A DNA stretch of 64,000 nucleotides. It comes from Bradyrhizobium sp. CCBAU 51765. Lineage in GTDB: Bacteria; Pseudomonadota; Alphaproteobacteria; Rhizobiales; Xanthobacteraceae. Shown in pieces: positions 6,357 to 14,326 of the stretch; within the stretch, counting starts at the first letter, position 1; each line of letters starts with the position of its first letter. The notes under the pieces were generated by a model. It was not told the origin of the DNA. It saw only the letters and a program-made list of their open reading frames with translations, and searched no databases. Made by a program: the position numbers and the translations under genes. The DNA lies in contig NZ_CP030038.1 in the NCBI RefSeq assembly GCF_015291725.1, positions 4,763,001 through 4,827,000 on the forward strand. Reading direction: 5' to 3'.

Positions 6357-7955
6357 TTACTCCCATTCAATCGTCCCGGGCGGCTTGCTCGTCACGTCGT
6401 ACACTACCCGGTTCACGCCCTTCACCTCGTTGATGATGCGCGTGGCGGTCTCGCCCAGAAACTTCATGTCGAACTGGTAGAAGTCCGCGGTCATGCCGTC
6501 GGTGGAGGTGACGGCGCGCAGGCCCACGACGTAGTCGTAGGTGCGGCCGTCGCCCATGACGCCCACCGTCTTCACGGGAAGCAGCACGGCAAACGCCTGC
6601 CAGATCTCGTCGTAGAGACCGTGCTTCCTGATCTGGTCGATGTAGACAGCGTCCGCCTTGCGCAGGATGTCGAGCTTGTCCTTGGTGATCTCGCCGGGGC
6701 AGCGGATGGCGAGGCCCGGGCCCGGGAACGGGTGGCGCCCGACGAAGATTTCGGGAAGGCCCAGTTCACGGCCGAGCTTGCGCACCTCGTCCTTGAACAG
6801 CTCGCGCAGGGGCTCGACCAGCTTCATGTTCATGCGCTCAGGGAGACCGCCGACATTGTGGTGCGACTTGATGGTGACGGAAGGCCCGCCGGTGAAGGAG
6901 ACGCTCTCGATCACGTCGGGGTAGAGCGTGCCTTGCGCCAGGAAGTCGGCGCCGCCGATCTTCTTGGCCTCGGCTTCGAACACCTCGATGAAGAGGCGGC
7001 CGATGGTCTTGCGCTTGGCTTCGGGATCGGTGACGCCTTCGAGCTCGCCCAAAAATTGCTTGGAGGCATCCACGTGCACGAGCGGGATGTTGTAGTGGTG
7101 GCGGAACAGGTCGACGACCTGCTCGGCCTCGTTGAGGCGCATCAAGCCGTGATCGACGAAGACGCAGGTGAGCTGGTCGCCGATGGCTTCGTGGATCAGC
7201 ACGGCCGCGACCGCGGAATCGACGCCGCCGGAGAGGCCGCAGATCACCCTGCCCTTGCCGACCTGCGCGCGGATCTTGGCGATCTCCTCCTCGCGGAAGG
7301 CGCGCATGGTCCAGTCGCCGGTGAGGCCGGCGATCCTGCGCACGAAGTTGCGGATGAGCTTGGCGCCGTCGGGCGTGTGCACCACTTCGGGATGGAACAT
7401 CAGGCCGTAATATTTGCGCGTCTCGTCCTGGATGATCGCAAACGGCGCGTTCGGCGACGTGCCGGCGACGGAGAAGCCCGGCGGCATCCTGGTGATGCGG
7501 TCGCCATGGCTCATCCAGACCTGGTTCTTGCTGCCTGACGACCAGACGTCCTCGAACAGCTTGCTCTCGGCCTTGACCTCGACATCGGCGCGTCCGAATT
7601 CGCGGTGATGACCGCCCTCGACCTCGCCGCCCAGCTGGGCTGCCATGGTCATCTGGCCGTAGCAGATGCCCATCACGGGCACGCCGGAGGCGAAGATCAA
7701 TTGCGGCGCGCGGGGCGAGCCGGCCTCGTGCACGGACTCGGGGCCGCCGGAGAGGATCACCGCCTTCGGCTTCATCTCCTTGAAGGCCTCTTCGGCCTTG
7801 TTGAACGGCACGATCTCGCAATAGACGCCGTCCTCGCGCACGCGGCGCGCGATCAGCTGCGTCACCTGGCTGCCGAAGTCGACGATGAGAATCTTGTCGT
7901 GCGCCGAGGCCACCGAGGGCGTCGACGCGGAGCGGTCGTTCTGTGCTGCTGTCAT
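6357..7955 (-). CDS. guaA: GMP synthase (glutamine-hydrolysing)
   Basis: A 532-residue enzyme converting XMP, ATP and glutamine to GMP in the cytoplasm. The N-terminal class I amidotransferase domain has the nucleophile Cys98 (GICYGQ) and the His188/Glu190 pair (FHPE). The ATP pyrophosphatase domain has the P-loop SGGVDS (242-247), followed by the C-terminal dimerisation domain. The ATG at 7955 was chosen over an in-frame start 78 bases upstream because the amidotransferase core (KILIVDFGSQ) follows after a short linker. The preceding pathway step, guaB, lies about 8 kb away on the same strand. Confidence 0.98.
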   Translation of the reverse strand: MTAAQNDRSASTPSVASAHDKILIVDFGSQVTQLIARRVREDGVYCEIVPFNKAEEAFKEMKPKAVILSGGPESVHEAGSPRAPQLIFASGVPVMGICYGQMTMAAQLGGEVEGGHHREFGRADVEVKAESKLFEDVWSSGSKNQVWMSHGDRITRMPPGFSVAGTSPNAPFAIIQDETRKYYGLMFHPEVVHTPDGAKLIRNFVRRIAGLTGDWTMRAFREEEIAKIRAQVGKGRVICGLSGGVDSAVAAVLIHEAIGDQLTCVFVDHGLMRLNEAEQVVDLFRHHYNIPLVHVDASKQFLGELEGVTDPEAKRKTIGRLFIEVFEAEAKKIGGADFLAQGTLYPDVIESVSFTGGPSVTIKSHHNVGGLPERMNMKLVEPLRELFKDEVRKLGRELGLPEIFVGRHPFPGPGLAIRCPGEITKDKLDILRKADAVYIDQIRKHGLYDEIWQAFAVLLPVKTVGVMGDGRTYDYVVGLRAVTSTDGMTADFYQFDMKFLGETATRIINEVKGVNRVVYDVTSKPPGTIEWE

Positions 7956-8117
7956 GGCCAGCAGATACGCTGGCAGCGGGCGCGCCGCAACCGCGGACGC
8001 CGCGCGCCCACATGCTTCTTTGGGCATGGACAAGCGGATATAGGTCAGTAATCATGACCTATTATCGACCCACTCTGAAAAGGGTCGATCAGGGAGAACG
8101 CCGTCTGCGCCGCGCCA

Positions 8118-8570
8118 TCAGCGCTTGCGCGCGCCGACCTTTCGCACCTTCGTGTCGGACCACGTCAGCGGCCGGCCGGTTCGCGACGGCAGCACCAGTG
8201 GCCCAACCGGCTGGCCTGTCTGGTCCACGAGGTCGGAATGCGCCTCGCCGCGCGCATAGAGATGCGCCTCGCCCCATTGGCGCAAACCGACGATGACAGG
8301 AAACAAGTCGCGTCCCCGCCTTGTCAGCGCGTATTCCTGATACGCGCTGCCGTCGGAAGCCGGAACCAGTTCGAGCACGTCGAGCTCGACCAGCTTGCGC
8401 AGGCGCGTGCTGAGCATGCCCTTGGCAATGCCGAGGTTCTTCTGGAAATCGCCGAACCGGCGCAGCCCGTCGAAAGCATCGCGCACGATCAGGAGCGACC
8501 ACCAGTCTCCGATTGCATCGAGCGCGCGCGCCACCGGGCAGTCGGCCTCGGAAAAACCTGTCCGCTTCAT
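8118..8570 (-). CDS. HxlR-type winged-helix transcriptional regulator
   Basis: A 150-residue HxlR/MarR-like regulator beginning MKRTGFSEADCPVARALDAI. Cys11 in the conserved CPVARALD segment and the wing-helix core (FGDFQKNLGIAKGMLSTRL) are characteristic; family members often sense reactive carbonyls or oxidants through this Cys. The ATG at 8570 is preceded by GGGAGCGGGAG, which favours it over an upstream ATG at 8621. It is divergent from an MFS transporter, with a palindrome between them that is a likely operator. Confidence 0.9.
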   Translation of the reverse strand: MKRTGFSEADCPVARALDAIGDWWSLLIVRDAFDGLRRFGDFQKNLGIAKGMLSTRLRKLVELDVLELVPASDGSAYQEYALTRRGRDLFPVIVGLRQWGEAHLYARGEAHSDLVDQTGQPVGPLVLPSRTGRPLTWSDTKVRKVGARKR

Positions 8571-8622
8571 GCTCCCGCTCCCATCTGGTTCTAAGATAAG
8601 ACTGGACAGTGCCGGTCGCAAC

Positions 8623-8641
8623 TGGTCCTATTATAAGACCA
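8623..8641. promoter_or_regulatory. Candidate HxlR operator
   Basis: TGGTCCTATTATAAGACCA is a 19-base palindrome (8 of 9 arm positions paired), 25 bases upstream of the MFS start. A weaker related sequence, TGGTTCTAAGATAAGACTG, lies at 8587-8605 nearer the HxlR gene. Such paired sites suit repression of both divergent genes. Confidence 0.6.
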
Positions 8642-8665
8642 AAGGAACCGTACCGGAGATGACGA

Positions 8666-9928
8666 ATGACCAGCGGCAACCTCACCAGGGGCAATCCGAG
8701 AACTAACGCCGGGACGGCCGGGCACGGGCTTTCTTCCGCTATGGCGCTGCTGCTCGCGCTGGCTTGCGGCCTCAGCGTCGCCAACATCTACTTCGCCCAG
8801 CCACTGCTCGACGCGATGGCCCAGGACCTCGGCATCGCTCCCGCAGCGATCGGCATGGTCGTGACCTTCACACAGATCGGCTACGCGTTCGGCCTGATCC
8901 TGATCGTGCCGCTCGGCGACCTCTGGGATCGCCGGCGACTGATCGCCGGCCAGATTGCACTGTCAGCGATCGGTCTCGTGGTCGTCGGCACCGCATCGCA
9001 CACCACGGTCCTGCTCGCGGGACTGACGCTGGTCGGCGTGCTTGCCGTCGTCGTGCAAGTCCTGGTCGCCTTTGCCGCAACGCTCGCGACACCGGATGGC
9101 CGGGGCCGCGCCATCGGGACAGTGACCAGCGGCGTCGTCGGGGGAATCCTGCTCGCGCGTTTCGCCTCGGGCGCGCTGGCCGATATCGGCGGCTGGCGCA
9201 CGGTCTACCTGGTCTCGGCCGGCCTCATGCTCGCCATGGCCGCCCTGCTGTTGCGCGTCCTGCCCCGCGGTCCGCATGCGGCCATGGCCGGCTCCTCGTA
9301 TCTGTCGCTATTGCGCTCGACGGCGGCCCTGTTCGTCGAGGAGCCGATCCTGCGCCAGCGCGCCCTGTTTGCGTTCCTGATCTTTGCCGATCTCAACGTG
9401 TTCTGGACGTCGATCGTACTGCCGCTTTCGGCGCCCCCTTTCCTGCTGTCGCACACGACGATTGGACTGCTCGGGGTCGCCGGCTTCGCCGGAGCACTCG
9501 GCGCGCGCAATGCCGGCCGTCTCGCCGACCTCGGATGGGCCCAACGCACCACCGGACTGTCGCTGATGCTGATGCTCGCCGCCTGGGGCGCGATCGCCTG
9601 CCTGCAGGTCTCGCTCTGGTTCGTCGTCGCAGGCGTGATCATGCTGGATCTCGGGCTGCAGGCCGTGCATGTGACCAGCCAGAGCCTGATCGTCGCCGCC
9701 CGTCCCGACGCAGCGAGCAGGCTGGTCGGCGGCTACATGGTGTTCTACTCGATCGGCAGCGCGGCTGGCGGAATCGCGGCGACCATGGTGTACGCGATGA
9801 TGGGGTGGAGCGGCGTTTGCATGCTGGGTTCCGGCATCAGCGCCGCCGCTCTGCTGGTCTGGGTCATCCATGCGAGCAGGATGCAAGAGGCGGCCGGCTG
9901 TGCGCTGACGCCCTCGCCGCCCAGGTAA
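8666..9928 (+). CDS. MFS transporter, DHA1-like
   Basis: A 420-residue inner-membrane carrier with about 12 predicted hydrophobic helices. The loop between helices 2 and 3 has GDLWDRRRL, a variant of the MFS motif A (G-x-L-x-D-R-x-G-R-R). GGAG lies 7 bases before the ATG. It is divergent from the HxlR regulator with a palindrome in between, so inducible efflux of a small toxic compound is a reasonable inference. The substrate is unknown. Confidence 0.9.
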   Translation: MTSGNLTRGNPRTNAGTAGHGLSSAMALLLALACGLSVANIYFAQPLLDAMAQDLGIAPAAIGMVVTFTQIGYAFGLILIVPLGDLWDRRRLIAGQIALSAIGLVVVGTASHTTVLLAGLTLVGVLAVVVQVLVAFAATLATPDGRGRAIGTVTSGVVGGILLARFASGALADIGGWRTVYLVSAGLMLAMAALLLRVLPRGPHAAMAGSSYLSLLRSTAALFVEEPILRQRALFAFLIFADLNVFWTSIVLPLSAPPFLLSHTTIGLLGVAGFAGALGARNAGRLADLGWAQRTTGLSLMLMLAAWGAIACLQVSLWFVVAGVIMLDLGLQAVHVTSQSLIVAARPDAASRLVGGYMVFYSIGSAAGGIAATMVYAMMGWSGVCMLGSGISAAALLVWVIHASRMQEAAGCALTPSPPR

Positions 9929-9988
9929 AATGCACGGAAATCGGCATCGGCTAACAAGCGATGCACCCCATCAAGACAGGATCCTTCC

Positions 9989-10321
9989 ATGAAACTCCCT
10001 ACCTCCCCCTTTACCGTCACCGACTGGAGCCGGATCGAGGCGACCACGCATCCCGGCGAGAGCGGTGAGGCCAAGTGGCGCACGCTCAATATCGGCGATC
10101 TCCGGGTGCGGATGGTGGAATATTCGCCGGGCTATCTCGCCGATCATTGGTGCGATCGCGGCCACGTGCTCTACGTGCTGAAGGGCGAGCTCGACTCCGA
10201 GCTGCGCGACGGGCGAAAATTCAAGCTGACGGCCGGCATGAGCTACCAGGTCTCGGATTTCGGCGACGCCGCACACCGGTCCTCGACGGCCACCGGCGCC
10301 ACGCTTTTCATCGTGGACTGA
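9989..10321 (+). CDS. DHCW-motif cupin-fold protein
   Basis: A 110-residue single-domain cupin. The conserved segment LADHWCDRGHVLYVLKGEL (about residues 47-65) corresponds to the DHCW-type motif that names the family, and GDAAHRSSTATGATLFIVD closes the barrel. His residues in these strands could bind a metal. No enzymatic function is established for the family. It stands alone downstream of the MFS gene. Confidence 0.82.
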   Translation: MKLPTSPFTVTDWSRIEATTHPGESGEAKWRTLNIGDLRVRMVEYSPGYLADHWCDRGHVLYVLKGELDSELRDGRKFKLTAGMSYQVSDFGDAAHRSSTATGATLFIVD

Positions 10322-10392
10322 TGCGCCCCGGGCGGTTTATTTGCACCGCAAAATAGCAAAGAGACGCGACATCCCGAGCCACGGGTGGTGCC

Positions 10393-10421
10393 TTGAAGTG
10401 GCCCCAAATTCTCGCTATATT
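10393..10421 (+). promoter_or_regulatory. Promoter of the cold-shock gene with a long 5' leader
   Basis: TTGAAG (10393-10398) and TATATT (10416-10421) are separated by exactly 17 bases. Transcription would start near 10428, giving an untranslated leader of about 150 bases before the cold-shock ORF at 10582. Long leaders that refold with temperature are known for cspA-type mRNAs. Confidence 0.6.
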
Positions 10422-10581
10422 GTGATCATCGATACTTGGCCGAACGACTGGGCCGCTTCGCTTCGTTACAGACGGGCGCGCACGCTTCAGATGACTTCTC
10501 CAAAAATCGACTGAACAGGATCATGGGCGCAGCGACGCGTACCGGTCCGCGTGCGTACCATCTCTAACAAAGGAAATACCC

Positions 10582-10791
10582 ATGGCTATGGGCACCGTGA
10601 AGTGGTTCAACACCCAAAAGGGTTATGGTTTCATCCAGCCGGACGACGGCCAGAAGGACGTGTTCGTGCACATCAGCGCGGTCGAGCGCGCCGGCCTCTC
10701 CACCCTCAACGAGGGCCAGAAGGTCTCGTTCGACATCGTCGCCGACCGCCGCAGCGGCAAGTCGTCGGCTGACAATCTCCGCGTCGGCTAA
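10582..10791 (+). CDS. Cold-shock protein, CspA family
   Basis: A 69-residue single cold-shock domain that binds single-stranded RNA/DNA and melts mRNA structure. RNP1 (KGYGFI) and RNP2 (VFVHI) are intact, with the aromatic residues of the binding face (KWFN, YGFI, VFVH). AGGA lies 7 bases before the ATG. A strong promoter about 190 bases upstream implies a long leader, and a good intrinsic terminator follows at 10843. The gene is monocistronic. Confidence 0.95.
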   Translation: MAMGTVKWFNTQKGYGFIQPDDGQKDVFVHISAVERAGLSTLNEGQKVSFDIVADRRSGKSSADNLRVG

Positions 10792-10842
10792 CGCCTGCGC
10801 ATCGTTCTGACCACGGACGTACCGGCAGAACGCCAGAACAAG

Positions 10843-10879
10843 AAAGCCCCGCGACCGGGATCCGGTCCGCGGGGCTTTT
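10843..10879 (+). terminator. Rho-independent terminator of the cold-shock gene
   Basis: AAAGCCCCGCG (10843-10853) pairs with CGCGGGGCTTT (10868-10878). An inner ACCGG/CCGGT extension continues the stem and TTTT follows. The leading A run means it could also act for the convergent rsmB-like gene. Confidence 0.85.
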
Positions 10880-10891
10880 GTTTGTCTCCCC

Positions 10892-10930
10892 GTCATTCCG
10901 GGGCGCCCGCAGGGCGCGCCGCGGAATGAC
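10892..10930. repeat. Intergenic palindrome, 'GTCATTCCGGGGCG' family
   Basis: A short copy with arms GTCATTCCG(G) and CGGAATGAC around a GC-rich centre, between the csp terminator and the rsmB-like gene. Longer relatives lie at 17320, 19051, 61959 and 63555. Confidence 0.75.
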
Positions 10931-10942
10931 GGCGGCGCGAGA

Positions 10943-12244
10943 TCAGGCGCCCTTTTTCAGCACTGACACAAAAAATCCATCCGTTCCGGTCCGTCGCGGT
11001 GTCATCAGCCAGCCCTCCGGCGACTGGAGCGCAGCCTCGCCAAAAGCTTCCGCCTTGTCCCAGAGCACGCTCGCGGTCTGCTCGGGCGGCACCACCGCGA
11101 ACTCGGGATGGCGCGCGACGAATGCCCTGACCTGCTCGCCGTTCTCCTCCGCCAGCACCGAGCAGGTGATGTAGGCGATGCGGCCGCCTGGCTTCACCAG
11201 CGGCACGGCGCGCGCGAGCACCTCGGCCTGGTCGCGCAGGCGGATCTCCAGCGCGCCCGAGCGCATGCGCCATTTGGCGTCGGGGTTGCGGCGCCAGGTA
11301 CCGGTCCCCGTGCAGGGGGCGTCGATCACGACGAGGTCGGCCGAGGCGCGAATGTCCGCCAGCGGATCGGTCTCGCCCTTGGGCGTGCGAACGTCGGCAT
11401 TGTGGACGCCGGCGCGCGACAGCCGCTCATGGATCGGCGCGAGCTGGCGCTTGTCGCGGTCGGTCGCGATCAGGCGGCCCTTGCCCTGCATCAGGGCGGC
11501 GAGCGCCAGCGTCTTGCCGCCGGCGCCGGCGCAGAGATCGATCACCTGCTCGCCGGGTTTTGCCGCGGTAAGCTGGGCCGCAAGCTGCGATCCTTCATCC
11601 TGCACTTCAATCGCGCCCTTGATGAAGTCCTCTTCCGCCTGGACGCCCAGGTTGCGCGCGTCGGCCGAAAGCTCGATGCGCAGGCCCGTTGCCGACCACG
11701 GCGTCGGTTTCGCATGAAGATGAGCAAGTGCACGCAGCACCTTGTCGCGATTGGATTTTAGCGTGTTGACGCGCAAATCCAGCGGCGCCCGGCTCGCCAT
11801 CGCGGCGGCCTCCGCAGCACGGTCACCGCCGAAGACTTTTTCAAGGTGCGGATCAAGCCATTCGGGATAGTCGCCGGCCACGGCGGCAGGCGCGTCCTTC
11901 AGGGAGCGCGAGGCGAGCGCGGCCTGCTCGACCTCGGTCAGCGGCGCCGGCGCAAACCGGCTGCCGTCGAATAGCGCGGCCATGGTCGCCGTGTCCATAT
12001 TGCGCTCGAGGCGGAGCATGCCGATCAGGCGCGCCCGCGCGGTATCGGAATCCATCAGGAACGCGCTCGAGGCGTAGCGGCGCAGCACGTCCCAGACGAG
12101 ACCGGCGATCGCGGCGCGGTCGCCCGAGCCGGCGAAGCGGTGCGCGGTGCCCCACTCCTTCAGCGCCTTGGCCGCGGGCACGCGGTCCCTCTCGATGGTG
12201 TCGATCAGTTCGATGGCTGCGGACAGCCGGGCAGCGGGGGTCAT
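10943..12244 (-). CDS. RsmB/NOP family RNA (cytosine-C5) methyltransferase
   Basis: A 433-residue enzyme with an N-terminal NusB-like helical region (about 1-130) and a C-terminal SAM-dependent m5C methyltransferase domain. The SAM-binding motif is VIDLCAGAGGKT (about 234-245). Both family cysteines are present: Cys311 in DAPCTGTG and the catalytic Cys361 in ITCSV. This architecture matches RsmB, which methylates C967 of 16S rRNA, but paralogues exist in this group, so exact specificity is inferred. The adjacent MAPEG gene lies directly upstream on the same strand. Confidence 0.93.
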   Translation of the reverse strand: MTPAARLSAAIELIDTIERDRVPAAKALKEWGTAHRFAGSGDRAAIAGLVWDVLRRYASSAFLMDSDTARARLIGMLRLERNMDTATMAALFDGSRFAPAPLTEVEQAALASRSLKDAPAAVAGDYPEWLDPHLEKVFGGDRAAEAAAMASRAPLDLRVNTLKSNRDKVLRALAHLHAKPTPWSATGLRIELSADARNLGVQAEEDFIKGAIEVQDEGSQLAAQLTAAKPGEQVIDLCAGAGGKTLALAALMQGKGRLIATDRDKRQLAPIHERLSRAGVHNADVRTPKGETDPLADIRASADLVVIDAPCTGTGTWRRNPDAKWRMRSGALEIRLRDQAEVLARAVPLVKPGGRIAYITCSVLAEENGEQVRAFVARHPEFAVVPPEQTASVLWDKAEAFGEAALQSPEGWLMTPRRTGTDGFFVSVLKKGA

Positions 12245-12261
12245 TTGAATCTTTCAGTTTA

Positions 12262-12310
12262 GCGCATGATCTCATCGGAAAACCGCGATCCACTTTTCCG
12301 GATCATGTGC
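12262..12310. repeat. Intergenic palindrome, 'GCATGAT...TTTTCCGGATCATG' family
   Basis: An imperfect inverted repeat (GCGCATGATCT / GATCATGTGC arms with GGAAAA and TTTTCC inside) ending two bases before the stop codon of the MAPEG gene. This form is common between genes in Rhizobiales. Confidence 0.65.
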
Positions 12311-12312
12311 GA

Positions 12313-12735
12313 TCAGATCAGCAGCAAGAGCTTCAGCGCGAAGTACATCCACATCGCCAGCAGCACCAGCACGCCGGCAAGCCAGACGGTGGAGCGCCGG
12401 CCCAGATCGTTCGAGGACACGAAGATCCCGGCATGGGCAAAGCGCGCCACGACGAACACCCAGGACATCAGCACGATGAAGAGATCGGCGCGGCGCAAAG
12501 GCAACGCCAGCGCGATCAGGACGTAGAACAGCACCGGCAGCTCGAACTGGTTGCGGTAGCAATTGGCGATTTGCGTGGCGCCCTTCGGCCAGTTCGGCTC
12601 GCCTAGCGCAATGTCGCGAATCCTGGTTTCGCCGGAGACCAGCGTCTTGCGGCGCGCGAAGACCATCCCGATCAGAAGCGCGAAGGTGAGAGCGACCTGC
12701 ACGAAGACCGGCAGCAAAACCATTTGAACGGACAT
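12313..12735 (-). CDS. MAPEG family integral membrane protein
   Basis: A 140-residue protein with about four hydrophobic helices. The polar segment NCYRNQFELPVLFYVLIALA is typical of bacterial MAPEG (membrane-associated eicosanoid/glutathione metabolism) proteins. The ATG at 12735 (MSVQMVLLPVF) was chosen because it starts directly before the first helix and is preceded by GGGAAAG; the open frame extends 34 codons further without family resemblance. Function in bacteria is mostly undefined. Confidence 0.88.
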   Translation of the reverse strand: MSVQMVLLPVFVQVALTFALLIGMVFARRKTLVSGETRIRDIALGEPNWPKGATQIANCYRNQFELPVLFYVLIALALPLRRADLFIVLMSWVFVVARFAHAGIFVSSNDLGRRSTVWLAGVLVLLAMWMYFALKLLLLI

Positions 12736-12851
12736 CGGAACTTTCCCGAGAGGCGAAATGCCGCCGACTGTCATTAGCCGCGACTTTTGCCGCTGACAAT
12801 GAACGACTTGAACCGGCGTTCCCGGCCTTGCGACCAACCATCGACAGCTAA

Positions 12852-12953
12852 AGCGATTTCGGCCCCTGGCACCTCGCCGATCGCATCGCCTCGCCGCTCG
12901 CCGGCCCCGTCGCCCCGCAGGACGGCTACACCATCCGCTACCGCGTGCTTTAA
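12852..12953 (+). pseudogene. Possible C-terminal gene remnant
   Basis: A 33-codon frame closed by TAA reads DFGPWHLADRIASPLAGPVA then PQDGYTIRYRVL. It has natural protein-like composition but follows a stop codon and has no start. It may be the surviving tail of a deleted gene. The family is not recognised. Confidence 0.25.
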
Positions 12954-13022
12954 ACTTTGTTCGCTGCGATCCATGCCCGCGCCGTCATCGTTCCGACGCG
13001 CGACGACGGGTAGGATGATCGC

Positions 13023-13865
13023 ATGCCCGAATTTCGCCTGACCCAGATTTCCGACACCCATCTCGGCCGGCGCTTTCCCGGCCTGATCGCCAACTTCCAC
13101 TGCATCAGCGAGCATATCGACGCCGACAGGCCCGATCTCGTCGTCAACACCGGCGACGTCTCGTTCGACGGGCCGACCAGCCGCGACGACGCCGAATTCG
13201 CGAAAGGCCTGCATGACGCCCTGCCCGTCGCCTGCCGCTACCTGCCCGGCAATCACGACATCGGCGACAATCCGACCGCGATCGGGCCGGCGCCGAAGCC
13301 GCCGGTCAGCCCGGCTCACCGCCGGCAATTTTGCGACATCATCGGCGAAGACCATTGGTCGTTCGACGCCGCGGGCTGGCGCTTCATCGGCCTCAACTCG
13401 CTGGTGATGAATTCGGGACTCGGCTTCGAGGCCGAGCAGTTCGACTGGCTCGCCTCCGAACTGTCGCGCACGAACGGCAGGCCGGTCGCGCTGTTCCTGC
13501 ACAAGCCGCTGTTTCTCAACCTGCCCGACGACCCCGAGACGCCGGAGACCTCGATCCGCTATGTGCCGCAGCCGGCGCGGGCGCGGCTGATCGAGATGTT
13601 CGGGACTATCGACCTGCGTCTCATCGCCAGCGGTCATGTGCACCAGCGCCGCGACTTCACCTCGCGCCACACCCGCCACGTCTGGGCGCCGTCGGCCGGT
13701 TTCGTCATCAACGATCAGCGCCAGGACCGGATCGCGATCAAGGAAGTCGGGCTCGTCGAATACCGCTTCCGGCCCGACAGTCTCGAGGTTCGTCACGTCC
13801 GCGCGGCGGGCCAGGTGGACGTCGACATCGAGGAGCTGCTCGTCCAGATGGGCGGCGAGCATTAG
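13023..13865 (+). CDS. Calcineurin-like metallophosphoesterase
   Basis: A 280-residue binuclear metal phosphoesterase. The full signature is visible: Asp11 and His13 (SDTH), Asp45 (NTGDVSFD), Asn77/His78 (GNHD), His160 (FLHKPL) and His205/His207 (GHVH). The arrangement resembles cyclic-nucleotide phosphodiesterase-like (CpdA/Icc) proteins, but the natural substrate cannot be assigned. It is predicted cytoplasmic and transcribed alone, convergent with the small gene at 13880. Confidence 0.93.
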   Translation: MPEFRLTQISDTHLGRRFPGLIANFHCISEHIDADRPDLVVNTGDVSFDGPTSRDDAEFAKGLHDALPVACRYLPGNHDIGDNPTAIGPAPKPPVSPAHRRQFCDIIGEDHWSFDAAGWRFIGLNSLVMNSGLGFEAEQFDWLASELSRTNGRPVALFLHKPLFLNLPDDPETPETSIRYVPQPARARLIEMFGTIDLRLIASGHVHQRRDFTSRHTRHVWAPSAGFVINDQRQDRIAIKEVGLVEYRFRPDSLEVRHVRAAGQVDVDIEELLVQMGGEH

Positions 13866-13879
13866 CTCGCGACCGGTTC

Positions 13880-14176
13880 TCAGGCGACGCTCTTGAGATC
13901 CTGCTGGATCGCGGCGAGCAGGGATTGCAGCGCCTCGCTGTTCACTGGCCTGGCCGCCGGATCACTGGCGGGCGGATGCCCGGCAGCTTGCCCAACCTTG
14001 ACCGGACGCTTCGGGAATGGCGGCGGCACCGGCATCGCGGCCTGCGTGAAATCGCCCTCCTCGTCGACGTGGACGAACTTGCCATGGATGACGTCGTCGC
14101 GACGGCCCATGACGAACATGGTCGCCCAATAGGCGGCGGCCAGCACAATGACGCAGAAAATACCAATCTCTAACAT
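13880..14176 (-). CDS. Small membrane-anchored hypothetical protein
   Basis: A 98-residue protein with one N-terminal hydrophobic helix (about residues 3-22, IGIFCVIVLAAAYWATMFVM), then RRDD, a short conserved-looking stretch, a Pro-rich linker (PVPPPFPKRP) and a C-terminal amphipathic helix (SLLAAIQQDL). The topology suggests an inner-membrane anchor with a cytoplasmic tail. I do not recognise a family; coding is supported by composition and lack of a competing frame. Confidence 0.65.
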   Translation of the reverse strand: MLEIGIFCVIVLAAAYWATMFVMGRRDDVIHGKFVHVDEEGDFTQAAMPVPPPFPKRPVKVGQAAGHPPASDPAARPVNSEALQSLLAAIQQDLKSVA

Positions 14177-14326
14177 CGCAGCACCTAAAATATCCGCGAT
14201 GATTCAATGCCTTCGCCGGCTCGTCAATCAACCGGCACGCACACCTGCGGCTTTTGCGAGCAGGTGTGGCCGATCGGTGACTCTTTCTTAACCATTCCCG
14301 CCCCAACGGGGACCGGAAGCGGCGGC

